Positions 13,071-19,498 of a stretch of DNA of 19,498 bases are shown here, piece after piece. The DNA lies in assembly GCA_964354655.1 (NCBI GenBank), contig CAYHAL010000025.1, positions 1 through 19,498 on the forward strand. Direction: 5' to 3'. The notes under the pieces are model-generated. The model saw nothing but the letters and a program-made list of their open reading frames with translations. It had not been told where the DNA came from and did not search any database. This DNA comes from E44-bin46 sp964354655 (lineage in GTDB: Bacteria > Chloroflexota > Dehalococcoidia > Dehalococcoidales > E44-bin46). The first letter of the stretch is position 1, and the number at the start of each line of letters is the position of its first letter. The translations under genes were made by a program, and so were the position numbers.

Positions 13071-14180
13071 CTAGGTGCTTAGAATCGTACGGCGTCCATT
13101 ATATCTGTCAGCATCGTACTGTGTCGCAATATCCACTACACTGAGCCGGCCGACAACCCTTTCCAGCGGGACGGCGCTGATCTTACCATCTTTGTATCTT
13201 ACCATCTTCCCAAAATCTTTATTTATCACCAAATCAACAGCGGCAATGCCGAAATACCGCCCCATTCTTCGGTCATAAGCACATGGCGCACCACCGCGCT
13301 GCAGATGGCTCAAGACTAAACTCCGTGTCTCTAAACCTGTAGCCTCGGCAATCTCCTTAGCCAGAAATTCCCCAATCCCACCGAGGGTGATATGCCCAAA
13401 GGTGTCTTTAGTCTCTTTTTTTACAATCGCCGAGCCGCCCACTGGCTTAGCTCCTTCGGCCGCTATGATAATGTCATACCGGGCTCCCACTCTTCTGCCC
13501 TCAACAACTAGCTCATTTACCCTTTCCAGTGAAAAATCACACTCTGGTATCAGGATGATAAAGGCTCCGCTAGACTCCCCCCCTTCCAAGGCAAGCCAGC
13601 CGGCATTTCTCCCCATTGTTTCCACCACAAATATTCTTTTATGAGAACCGGCGGTAGTTCTCAGCCGATCAACCTCCTCTGTAATAACAGTTAAGGCGGT
13701 TTCAAACCCCAGTGTATAATCGGTTTCGGCAAGGTCCTTGTCAATTGTTTTGGGGATGCCAACAATGTTTACTCCTTCTTTGGCTAGCTTGTGAGCAACT
13801 CCTAGGGTATCATCACCACCGATAACTATCAGCACGTCCAAGCCAAGTTTCTCTGTATTTCTTAATACTGTTTTCGACTGGTCATCTTTAGGATTATAGG
13901 GATTAGTCCGCGAAGTTCCCAATTGGGTTCCACCGTATCTATCCCAGGTTCTAACTATATCCTGATTCAAGGGGGTGACATAGTCCCGAACATTCGGGCC
14001 TTCCGGGTCACCATAGATAAGCCCCTTCCACCCATCCCGAATTCCTAAAACCTCGTACTGAACTCCTCTTTCTCGCTGCAGTCGCTCATCCAGTGCTGTT
14101 TTAACCGCCCACTTGATGGCAGGATTGAGACCAGCACAGTCTCCACCACCAGTAATAATACCAATTCTGCTCTTTCTCAT
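13071..14180 (-). CDS. 6-phosphofructokinase, pyrophosphate-dependent type by signature
   Basis: The 369-residue enzyme interconverts fructose 6-phosphate and fructose 1,6-bisphosphate. ITGGGDCAGLNPAI (9-22) begins the nucleotide/PPi site. IGGDDTLG (120-127) has Asp124 where ATP enzymes have Gly. PKTIDKDL (143-150) has Lys144 where ATP enzymes have Gly, together with the catalytic Asp147. ETMGRNAGW (187-195) contacts the sugar phosphate. Asp and Lys at those two positions are the classic signature of PPi-dependent PFKs, making the reaction reversible. Lys148 replaces the usual Asn of TIDND. The ATG has GTGAGGTAAGG upstream. It is the first gene of the cluster, with the aldolase 14 bases downstream. 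Confidence 0.92.
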   Translation of the reverse strand: MRKSRIGIITGGGDCAGLNPAIKWAVKTALDERLQRERGVQYEVLGIRDGWKGLIYGDPEGPNVRDYVTPLNQDIVRTWDRYGGTQLGTSRTNPYNPKDDQSKTVLRNTEKLGLDVLIVIGGDDTLGVAHKLAKEGVNIVGIPKTIDKDLAETDYTLGFETALTVITEEVDRLRTTAGSHKRIFVVETMGRNAGWLALEGGESSGAFIILIPECDFSLERVNELVVEGRRVGARYDIIIAAEGAKPVGGSAIVKKETKDTFGHITLGGIGEFLAKEIAEATGLETRSLVLSHLQRGGAPCAYDRRMGRYFGIAAVDLVINKDFGKMVRYKDGKISAVPLERVVGRLSVVDIATQYDADRYNGRRTILST

Positions 14181-14690
14181 GTCCTTACCTCACATTCCCC
14201 AAGATTACTACTATCTTTAGCTTCAAGCTTTTCTCTCACAGCCTCTTCTTTGTGGATGCTTTCTTCCCTAGTAAGAAGTATATATAGTTCCACGTATAAA
14301 ATCAAGAATTAAAAGACCAAAGNNNNNNNNNNNNNNNNNNNNNNNNNNNNNNNNNNNNNNNNNNNNNNNNNNNNNNNNNNNNNNNNNNNNNNNNNNNNNN
14401 NNNNNNNNNNNNNNNNNNNNNNCTAGTAAGAAGTATATATAGTTCCACGTATAAAATCAAGAATTAAAAGACCAAAGGTTGCGTTCAAAAGTTGGTTATT
14501 TTTAGCTAAAGTAGCCTGAATACAAAATATTAATGGGTGGACCTGTCTACGTGAATCAGGGAGACATGACTAGTATTATCATTATATAGTTGGGATATAT
14601 TAATTACAAGCCTAATTTAAAGCAATGCAGGAGTAGCGAGTTGGAATCGTACCGGCGAATGTTGGGGCTGATATAATTAGAAATCTTCTT
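14181..14690. other. Intergenic region with scaffold gap
   Basis: This stretch between the PFK start and the cation-efflux stop holds a 100-N gap (14323-14422). The 55 bases before the gap (14268-14322) are exactly repeated after it (14423-14477), which points to overlapping contig ends. Both copies contain the PFK promoter hexamers. From 14478 to 14690 I see only AT-rich non-coding sequence: no open frame above 20 codons with a ribosome binding site, no hairpin with a T-run and no tRNA. Confidence 0.85.
14277..14305 (-). promoter_or_regulatory. Promoter for the PFK-aldolase operon
   Basis: On the minus strand TTGATT (14305-14300) is followed after 17 bases by TATACT (14282-14277), a five-of-six match to TATAAT. 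Transcription would start near 14270, about 90 bases before the PFK ATG. The same bases recur at 14432-14460 in the duplicated contig end. Confidence 0.6.
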
Positions 14691-15629
14691 TTAGGGCTCA
14701 CAAGAAAGGGCGCAATGTTCACAGTCACCATTGCATGGTTCAATATGAATAGTTACATTAACCCGCTGGAGTCTTCGTTCTATATCTTGCTCTAGGCGGT
14801 CACACAGCTGGTGTGTCTCGTCAACACTGGCATTCTTGGGCATGATTAGATGAAGGTCTATATAGCGCTGGTTCCCCGCCTTACGAGTGCGGAAGGCATG
14901 AAAATCTACTATCTGACCACTCTGCTTCAGTTCCATAATATGTGCTTTTACAATTTCCTCTTCAGTCTCAGGTAATTTGATATCCATCAGTTTGTCCACC
15001 GACTTTTTCATTGTAAGGTAGGCGGTTCTTATGATTAGCCCGGCTACTACTAGGGCAGCGATGGGGTCAAGTATATTAATCCCAGTTAGCTTTACCAAGC
15101 CTAGCCCAACTAAGACTGCATACGAGCTGTAAATATCAGCCGTCATATCACGAGCAGTTGCTTCTAAAGCTGCTGAATCATTTTTTAGGGCTACCTTCAA
15201 TGCGAACCGGGCGATAGCTGTATTTATTACTATCACCGCTATGGTTATATATATCCCTGTGGTTACAAACTCTACAGCCTTACCAGCTATTAGCCTATTT
15301 ATTGCTTGATAAGCAATTATGCCGGCGGCAGCGAATATAAACCCGGCTATAATAGCGCCAGCAATGTCCTCGGCTTTACCATGACCGAAGGGATGTCGCT
15401 CATCGGGGGGTCTAATGGCAATCCTGATGCCAATGAAGCCAATAATTGCTCCCGAAAGGTCAATAATACTGTGGAGTGCATCAGCCCTAATACTGATACT
15501 GCCAGTAATTATGCTGCCTACCATCTGCATAGCTATGAATGAGCTGATAGCAATAATAGAAAGTTTAGCTACGTTCTCAGTGGTAGCTAGAATCCCCCTT
15601 TTCTTGGGTTCTCCGACTTCTCTGGTCAA
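14691..15629 (-). CDS. Cation diffusion facilitator, probable Ni/Co efflux protein
   Basis: A 312-residue inner-membrane metal/proton antiporter. About six helices span residues 18-200. Metal-site residues are Asp50, His53 and Asp57 in helix 2 (RADALHSIID) and Asp161 and Asp165 in helix 5 (RDMTADIYSS). HPFGHGKAED (79-88) and a cytoplasmic domain from about 215 are family features. The tail carries four cysteines (299, 303, 306, 310). I place the start at TTG 15629, nine bases after AGGAGG (15644-15639). A longer reading from GTG 15683 would translate the leader's terminator hairpin. A NiCo-type riboswitch in the leader suggests Ni2+ or Co2+ as substrate; Zn, Fe or Mn cannot be excluded from the protein alone. 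Confidence 0.88.
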   Translation of the reverse strand: MTREVGEPKKRGILATTENVAKLSIIAISSFIAMQMVGSIITGSISIRADALHSIIDLSGAIIGFIGIRIAIRPPDERHPFGHGKAEDIAGAIIAGFIFAAAGIIAYQAINRLIAGKAVEFVTTGIYITIAVIVINTAIARFALKVALKNDSAALEATARDMTADIYSSYAVLVGLGLVKLTGINILDPIAALVVAGLIIRTAYLTMKKSVDKLMDIKLPETEEEIVKAHIMELKQSGQIVDFHAFRTRKAGNQRYIDLHLIMPKNASVDETHQLCDRLEQDIERRLQRVNVTIHIEPCNGDCEHCALSCEP

Positions 15630-15652
15630 AGCAGTTTTCCTCCTATTAGGGC

Positions 15653-15757
15653 AACAAAAAAACCGTGAACCCCATGGTCCCACGGTTTAATAAATCCCGT
15701 TGCTGAAAAACAGCCCGGCTACCTCCCGGTAACCAGAAACGCCTGTTCCAATGGACT
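15653..15757 (-). promoter_or_regulatory. NiCo (czcD-type) riboswitch with overlapping terminator
   Basis: The leader folds into four stems. P1 is formed by (U)GG at 15750-15748 with CC(A) at 15677-15675 and flanking pairs. P2 is UUUCUGG/CC-GGAGG (15739-15722). P3 is GCUG-UUUUU-CAGC (15714-15702). P4 is ACGG/CCGU (15700-15697 with 15685-15682). The junctions carry CAGGC (15745-15741), AGCCGGGCUG (15720-15711), CAGCAAC and GUGGGAC (15683-15677), which match, in order and spacing, the NiCo aptamer sequence as I remember it. The downstream gene is a cation efflux protein, as expected for this class. Known NiCo RNAs are ON switches: cooperative Ni2+/Co2+ binding stabilises the junction and blocks terminator formation. 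The assignment is by recall and hand folding. Confidence 0.78.
15656..15688 (-). terminator. Intrinsic terminator in the cation-efflux leader
   Basis: On the minus strand AAACCGTG (15688-15681) pairs with CACGGTTT (15667-15660). The stem continues as GACC/GGTT after a bulged G and is capped by ATGG, followed by seven T (15662-15656). It lies after the gene's own promoter and 12 bases before the Shine-Dalgarno. Its left arm is also the 3' strand of aptamer stem P4, so terminator and aptamer exclude each other. Confidence 0.85.
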
Positions 15758-15786
15758 ATTGTAGCCTATTGTTCTAGCCATGTCAA
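15758..15786 (-). promoter_or_regulatory. Promoter of the riboswitch-controlled cation-efflux gene
   Basis: On the minus strand TTGACA (15786-15781) begins at the base after the copA stop codon and is followed after 17 bases by TACAAT (15763-15758). The predicted start near 15752 is just at the 5' edge of the aptamer, so the efflux gene is transcribed independently of copA. Confidence 0.75.
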
Positions 15787-18060
15787 CTAGTCAGCGAGCT
15801 TGGCTGGCTTGAACCTTCTTAATCGCAGTGAGTTGGATACTACGGTGATAGAGCTAGCTGCCATGGCAGCAGCAGCTAGAATCGGATTCAGGAACCCGTA
15901 GTCACCCAGAACAAAGTGAAGCCCCGAGGGGATGCCGGTCTGGACAAAGGCAAAGTATAATGCCCCGGCTGCCACCGGGATAAGGGCACTGTTATAGGCA
16001 AACGCCCAGAAGAGGTTCTGTTTAATCGTTCTCATCGTCCGCTTGCTCAGGGATATGGCAGTTACAATTCCCTTTAAATCGCCACTAATCAGCGTAATGT
16101 CTCCAGTCTCCATAGCGACATCGCTACCTGTACCAATGGCAATACCAATATCAGCCTGAGCCAGAGCCGGGGCATCGTTTATCCCATCCCCAACCATCGC
16201 CACTATCTTTCCCTCATCCTGCAATTTCTTGACCTGCTGAGCCTTGTGTTCTGGGAGCACCTCGGCCAGGACGCGGTCAATTTCCACTTCTTGGGCAATA
16301 GCCTCAGCGGTGCGCCGATTATCCCCGGTGAGCATTACCACCTCAATACCCATTTTGTGTAGCTCCGCCACCGTCTGTTTGGCGCTGGGCTTAACGGTAT
16401 CGGCAAGGGCAATGATGCCCACTACCTGACTATCTATACCCAAAAACATCACCGTTTTGCCCTTTGCCCAGAGGCGCTCAGCTTCTTCCTCCAGCCAATT
16501 CAAAGACAGCCCTCTCTCTTTCATCAGCCTGAGGTTACCCAAGACAAGTTTCTTCCCCGCCACCAAAGCCTCGACGCCGTGTCCCGGGATAGCGCTAAAA
16601 TCTGAAGCTGGTGACAACTCCATTTTTTTCTCTTGAGAAGCCTTAACTATAGCCTCGGCAAGGGGGTGCTTTGAGCCATATTCAGCAGAAGCTGCTAGCC
16701 GAAGGACTTCATCTTGGGAAAAAGAGGGAACAGCAATGACATCGATCACCCTGGGTTCACCCTGGGTTAGAGTGCCCGTTTTATCCAACAGCACGGCACT
16801 TATCCGATTAGACCGCTCCAGTGCCTCAGCACTCCTGATAAGAATACCATACTCAGCCCCCTTGCCAGTGCCGACCATGATTGCCGTTGGTGTTGCCAGC
16901 CCCAGGGCACAGGGACAGGCAATAATGAGCACAGCGACAAAGTTGAGGAGGGCAAAGGTGAGGGCTGGAGCCGGCCCCACCAAGTACCAGACGATGAAGG
17001 TGACGATGGCGATACCAATCACTATCGGCACAAAGTAACTGGCAATGACATCAGCTAGGCGTTGGATAGGCGCTTTGCTTCCCTGGGCTTCCTCTACCAG
17101 CCGTACAATCTGAGCCAGAGTCGTGTCCTTACCCACCTTGGTCGCCTCAAACTCGAAGCTGCCAGTCTTATTAATCGTAGCGCCGATAACCTCGTCGCCT
17201 ACCTTTTTCTCCACTGGGATGCTCTCCCCGGTAATCATAGACTCATCAACACTGGAATACCCCCGACGAACAATGCCATCTACTGGCACCCGCTCACCTG
17301 CCCGCACCAGAATGAGGTCGCCAACCTGGACATCATCGACGGGGATTTCTACCTCTTTACCGTCACGGACAACCAGAGCCATCCTCGGTTGCAGACCGAT
17401 GAGCTTTTTTATCGCCTCTGAGGTCTGTCCCCTGGCTTTAGCCTCCAGAAAGCGCCCGAGGAGAATCAAGGCAATAATCACCGCTGAGGTATCAAAATGC
17501 AGATGGGATTCCAGCCCAGGGGCAATAAAAAGGCTGGGGGAGAGGACGGCTACCATGCTGTAAAAGTAGGCGGCTGAGGTGCCGACAGCAATAAGGGTAT
17601 TCATATCGGCGGTTCGGTGTCTAAGCGCAGCCCATGCCCCGCGGTAGAATCGCCAGCCAGCCCAGAACTGCACCGGGGTCGCCAGAGCCCAGAGAAGATA
17701 TGGCTTCCCGGTGAAAGAAGCCCCGAAACTGAGAGCCAGAATTGTGAAGCCGAGGACAGCGGCAAAGATAACCCTATTCCTCAGGGCTTGAATCTCTCGC
17801 CGGGCAGCCACGGTAACATCTTCCAGTGCCTCTGCTTCTGCCCCCAATTTATAGCCAGCTTCTTTCGCGGCTTTTTGCAGGTCAGCTAGCTTCGTCCCTT
17901 CAATATATTCAACAGTGGCTTTCTCTGAAGCCAGGTTGACATTAGCCGAGAGCACCCCGGGCACACTTAACAGAGCCTGCTCGACACGGGCAACGCAGGA
18001 GGCACAGGTCATTCCCCCCACCGGGAAGATGGACTTCTTGGGCTTTAATTTCTCAGCCAT
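15787..18060 (-). CDS. copA: Copper-translocating P1B-type ATPase
   Basis: This inner-membrane pump exports Cu+ with ATP hydrolysis. The 757-residue protein has one N-terminal heavy-metal domain with GGMTCASC (15-22; Cys19, Cys22) and eight predicted helices. The actuator motif is TGES (277-280) and the intramembrane site CPC is at 382-384. Phosphorylation is at Asp426 in DKTGTLT. Other motifs are HP (465-466), MLTGDN (576-581) and GDGINDAP (624-631). YN in FAYNSAL and MAASS in the last helix complete the P1B-1 Cu+ signature. The ATG is preceded by GAGGGG nine bases away. No CsoR or CopY repressor gene is present. Its start overlaps the end of a truncated Crp/Fnr-like frame that supplies its ribosome binding site. 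Confidence 0.95.
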   Translation of the reverse strand: MAEKLKPKKSIFPVGGMTCASCVARVEQALLSVPGVLSANVNLASEKATVEYIEGTKLADLQKAAKEAGYKLGAEAEALEDVTVAARREIQALRNRVIFAAVLGFTILALSFGASFTGKPYLLWALATPVQFWAGWRFYRGAWAALRHRTADMNTLIAVGTSAAYFYSMVAVLSPSLFIAPGLESHLHFDTSAVIIALILLGRFLEAKARGQTSEAIKKLIGLQPRMALVVRDGKEVEIPVDDVQVGDLILVRAGERVPVDGIVRRGYSSVDESMITGESIPVEKKVGDEVIGATINKTGSFEFEATKVGKDTTLAQIVRLVEEAQGSKAPIQRLADVIASYFVPIVIGIAIVTFIVWYLVGPAPALTFALLNFVAVLIIACPCALGLATPTAIMVGTGKGAEYGILIRSAEALERSNRISAVLLDKTGTLTQGEPRVIDVIAVPSFSQDEVLRLAASAEYGSKHPLAEAIVKASQEKKMELSPASDFSAIPGHGVEALVAGKKLVLGNLRLMKERGLSLNWLEEEAERLWAKGKTVMFLGIDSQVVGIIALADTVKPSAKQTVAELHKMGIEVVMLTGDNRRTAEAIAQEVEIDRVLAEVLPEHKAQQVKKLQDEGKIVAMVGDGINDAPALAQADIGIAIGTGSDVAMETGDITLISGDLKGIVTAISLSKRTMRTIKQNLFWAFAYNSALIPVAAGALYFAFVQTGIPSGLHFVLGDYGFLNPILAAAAMAASSITVVSNSLRLRRFKPAKLAD

Positions 18061-18179
18061 ATACTATTTCCCCTCTTGGCTGTTTTCTCGAAGACGAACT
18101 TCCCAGTCCACTCAAGCTCGGCAAGGCTGAACTCCGAAAAATAGGGGATGGACTTCAAAAACTCTAGCTGGATAGTCAT
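18045..18179 (-). pseudogene. N-terminal fragment of a Crp/Fnr-type cNMP-binding regulator
   Basis: A 44-codon frame starting at ATG 18179 reads MTIQLEFLKSIPYFSEFSLA, then ELEWTGKFVFEKTAKRG, and stops at 18045. This is the first strand and helices of a cyclic-nucleotide-binding domain as found in Crp/Fnr regulators (L-x-F-L-K-x-I-P-Y-F...L-x-x-x-E-L...K-x-x-x-x-G). The glycine-rich barrel and the helix-turn-helix are missing. The homology breaks off at RGN, exactly where copA's ribosome binding site and start lie, so copA seems to have been joined to the head of a broken regulator gene. It could still be translated as a short upstream peptide. The recognition is by pattern only. Confidence 0.5.
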
Positions 18180-18220
18180 ATTTTGTAAGCCTGGGTTTAG
18201 AGGAATTCGGGGTAAAAAAT

Positions 18221-18295
18221 TGGTAGCGGGGGTTGGATTCGAACCAACGACCTTTGGGTTATGAGCCCAACGAGCTTCCACTGCTCCACCCCGCG
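18221..18295 (-). tRNA. Initiator tRNA-fMet (CAT)
   Basis: A 75-base cloverleaf with encoded CCA: acceptor CGCGGGG/CCCCGCT, D stem GAGC/GCTC, anticodon stem TTGGG/CCCAA with loop CTCATAA, T stem GTTGG/CCAAC with TTCGAAT. Anticodon is CAT. Three initiator hallmarks are present: no Watson-Crick pair at 1-72 (C1 opposite U72), three consecutive G:C pairs at 29-31/39-41, and A11:U24. A T6 run follows the CCA (18219-18214). Confidence 0.95.
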
Positions 18296-18304
18296 CTGCA
18301 TTTG

Positions 18305-18333
18305 AGTATAACCTGTGGCCAATAGAGTGTCAA
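18305..18333 (-). promoter_or_regulatory. Near-consensus promoter for tRNA-fMet
   Basis: On the minus strand TTGACA (18333-18328) is followed after exactly 17 bases by TATACT (18310-18305). The start falls a few bases before the mature tRNA 5' end at 18295. It is one of the strongest promoters in the window, as expected for a stable RNA. Confidence 0.85.
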
Positions 18334-18373
18334 GGCATTTTTGAGTTACCAAGGAACGTAATGTGGACTCGGT

Positions 18374-19498
18374 TTAACCTTCTCTCTTTTTTGCTTGCGG
18401 TGGTTTGCCAAAGTCACGCCACCAGGCTTTAAGGCGGTCGATAATTGTTTTTTCGTATCCCTGGTCACTTGGCGTGTAGTAGCGTTTACCCTGAAGGGAA
18501 TCGGGCAGGTGTTGCTGCTTAACGAAGTGACCGGGGTAGTCATGGGCATATTTATATCCTTTGCCATAGCCCATCTCTTTCATCAGCGGTGTCACTGGGT
18601 TACGCAGGTGTAGAGGCACCGACTCACTGGTGCCTTGCTTAACCTCCTCCTGAACCTTGGAGTATGCTTGATATAGGGAGTTGCTTTTGGGGGCGGTAGC
18701 TAGATAGACTACCGCCTCGGCTAGAGCCAGATTACCCTCGGGCATGCCAATAAAGTGGACAGCTTGCTGAGCTGCCATGGCTATTACCAGTGCCTGGGGG
18801 TCAGCCATACCTACATCCTCTGAGGCAAAGCGAACCAGCCGACGGGCAATATAGAGCGGGTCTTCCCCTGCCTCTATCATCCTTGCCAGCCAGTATAAAG
18901 CGGCATCCGGGTCTGAACCACGCATCGACTTGTGGAGGGCGGAAATAATGTCATAGTGTAGCTCCCCTGCCTTATCATAGCGCAGCGCTCGATGCTGGAC
19001 GGCGTCTTCAATAGTCGGCAGCGTGATATACCGCTTTTCCTCAGCATTAGGTGGTGTAGTTAATGCTGCCATCTCTAGGGCATTAAGGGCAACCCTGGCG
19101 TCATTATTTGCCATGGTGATGAGGTGGCTCAGGGCTTCGGGAGCCATCTCTACATTTAGTGTGCCCAGACCCTTGAGTTTATCCCTTAGTGCCCGCAAAA
19201 GTATGACATTGATTTCATCGTGGGTAAGGGGATTGAGGGTGATAACCTGGCACCGGGACAGGAGGGGAGAAGTGACCTCAAATGACGGGTTTTCGGTAGT
19301 CGCCCCGATAAGGGTAATAGTGCCATCCTCAACGAAGGGCAGAATGGCATCCTGCTGGGCTTTATTGAAACGGTGGATCTCGTCTATGAACAGGATGGTT
19401 CGCTTTTGGTACATCTTGCGGTGTTCCTTGGCTTCTTCTATTATCCGGCGCAGGTCAGAGACACCAGCACTGACGGCACTTATCGGGCTGAAGTGTGA
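18374..19498 (-). CDS. rarA: Replication-associated recombination protein A (RarA/MgsA), 5' part outside window
   Basis: This clamp-loader-like AAA+ ATPase acts at stalled replication forks. The frame is open to the window edge, giving 374 residues without the N-terminal Walker A region. Visible are SAVSAGVSDLRRIIEEA, the Walker B/DEAH-like FIDEIHRFNKAQQD, LIGATTENPSFEV (sensor 1) and SPLLSRCQV (arginine finger). The C-terminal MgsA domain follows, with SMRGSDPDAALYWLARMIEAGED, FASEDVGMADP, YLATAPKSN and PLHLRNPVTPLMKEMGYGKGYKYAHDYP. The family is about 420-450 residues, so roughly 60 are missing beyond the edge. The next gene downstream is tRNA-fMet, which has its own promoter. Confidence 0.95.
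   Translation of the reverse strand, partial: SHFSPISAVSAGVSDLRRIIEEAKEHRKMYQKRTILFIDEIHRFNKAQQDAILPFVEDGTITLIGATTENPSFEVTSPLLSRCQVITLNPLTHDEINVILLRALRDKLKGLGTLNVEMAPEALSHLITMANNDARVALNALEMAALTTPPNAEEKRYITLPTIEDAVQHRALRYDKAGELHYDIISALHKSMRGSDPDAALYWLARMIEAGEDPLYIARRLVRFASEDVGMADPQALVIAMAAQQAVHFIGMPEGNLALAEAVVYLATAPKSNSLYQAYSKVQEEVKQGTSESVPLHLRNPVTPLMKEMGYGKGYKYAHDYPGHFVKQQHLPDSLQGKRYYTPSDQGYEKTIIDRLKAWWRDFGKPPQAKKREG

Noticed and set aside
14268..14477. Direct repeat as a possible attachment site or transposon end pair
   Set aside because: The copies end and begin exactly at the N gap and are identical over 55 bases, which fits overlapping contig ends better than biology.
15656..15688. The hairpin as merely the copA terminator
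   Set aside because: A strong promoter lies between the copA stop and the hairpin, and the left arm is shared with an aptamer stem. It may also stop copA read-through, but it is in the efflux leader.
15653..15757. Leader considered as a yybP-ykoY (Mn) riboswitch or T-box
   Set aside because: GGGAGGUAGC superficially resembles yybP-ykoY, but its second conserved loop is absent. The T-box core UGGNACCGCG is not present. The ordered NiCo junction blocks fit much better.
18180..18281. An open frame reading WAHNPKVVGSNPTPAT upstream of copA
   Set aside because: This is the familiar translation of a tRNA gene (fMet, 18221-18295), not a protein. Only the part from 18179 down looks protein-derived.
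1..19498. CRISPR arrays, insertion sequences, prophage genes, defence systems
   Set aside because: No regularly spaced repeats, transposase or integrase motifs, or terminal inverted repeats are visible. The only tandem repeat is the 12-bp array at 8173-8220.

Overview
This 19.5-kb window looks like part of an uncultured anaerobic bacterium, most plausibly of the Dehalococcoidia (Chloroflexota). I infer this from the family mix: single-domain N-acetylglutamate-synthase-like GNAT, biotin-independent-looking 12S/5S carboxyltransferase pair, PPi-type phosphofructokinase and a DUF3096 protein. Base composition is moderate and no marker gene settles the taxonomy. A 100-N scaffold gap flanked by an exact 55-bp duplication shows it is a short-read draft or metagenome assembly.

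Layout. Positions 1-1049 (+) hold the end of an incoming frame, two possible tiny ORFs and a five-helix membrane protein of unknown function. Positions 1152-2977 (+) are a tight operon: NAD kinase, N-acetylglutamate-synthase-like acetyltransferase, ADP-ribose-type NUDIX hydrolase. It converges, with interlocked stop codons, on a minus-strand operon (6392 to 2974) of acyl-CoA carboxylase beta/12S subunit, pyruvate carboxylase B/5S subunit and HIT protein. From overlapping divergent promoters folK and queD (6570-7451, +) run the other way and interlock with a minus-strand Trm112 gene.

Positions 7640-9406 look like a patchwork: a DUF3096 membrane protein, a strong palindromic terminator, the C-terminal stub of a pyruvate dehydrogenase E1-beta gene, a 12-bp tandem repeat, a nucleoside-recognition (Gate) membrane protein and an orphan C-terminal fragment.

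Positions 9403-14180 (-) form a central-carbon module: phosphofructokinase with PPi-type active-site residues, a long class II aldolase and a transketolase with its own promoter. Together these could run reversible glycolysis and a transaldolase-free pentose phosphate route through sedoheptulose bisphosphate.

Positions 14691-19498 (-) carry metal homeostasis and housekeeping genes: a cation diffusion facilitator, a CopA-type ATPase, initiator tRNA-fMet with a near-consensus promoter, and the 3' part of rarA/mgsA. The most notable element is the leader of the cation efflux gene. It has its own promoter, a four-stem aptamer matching the NiCo (czcD) riboswitch, and an overlapping intrinsic terminator just before the ribosome binding site. 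This implies Ni2+/Co2+-induced read-through. It also moves the gene's start to a TTG codon downstream of the terminator.
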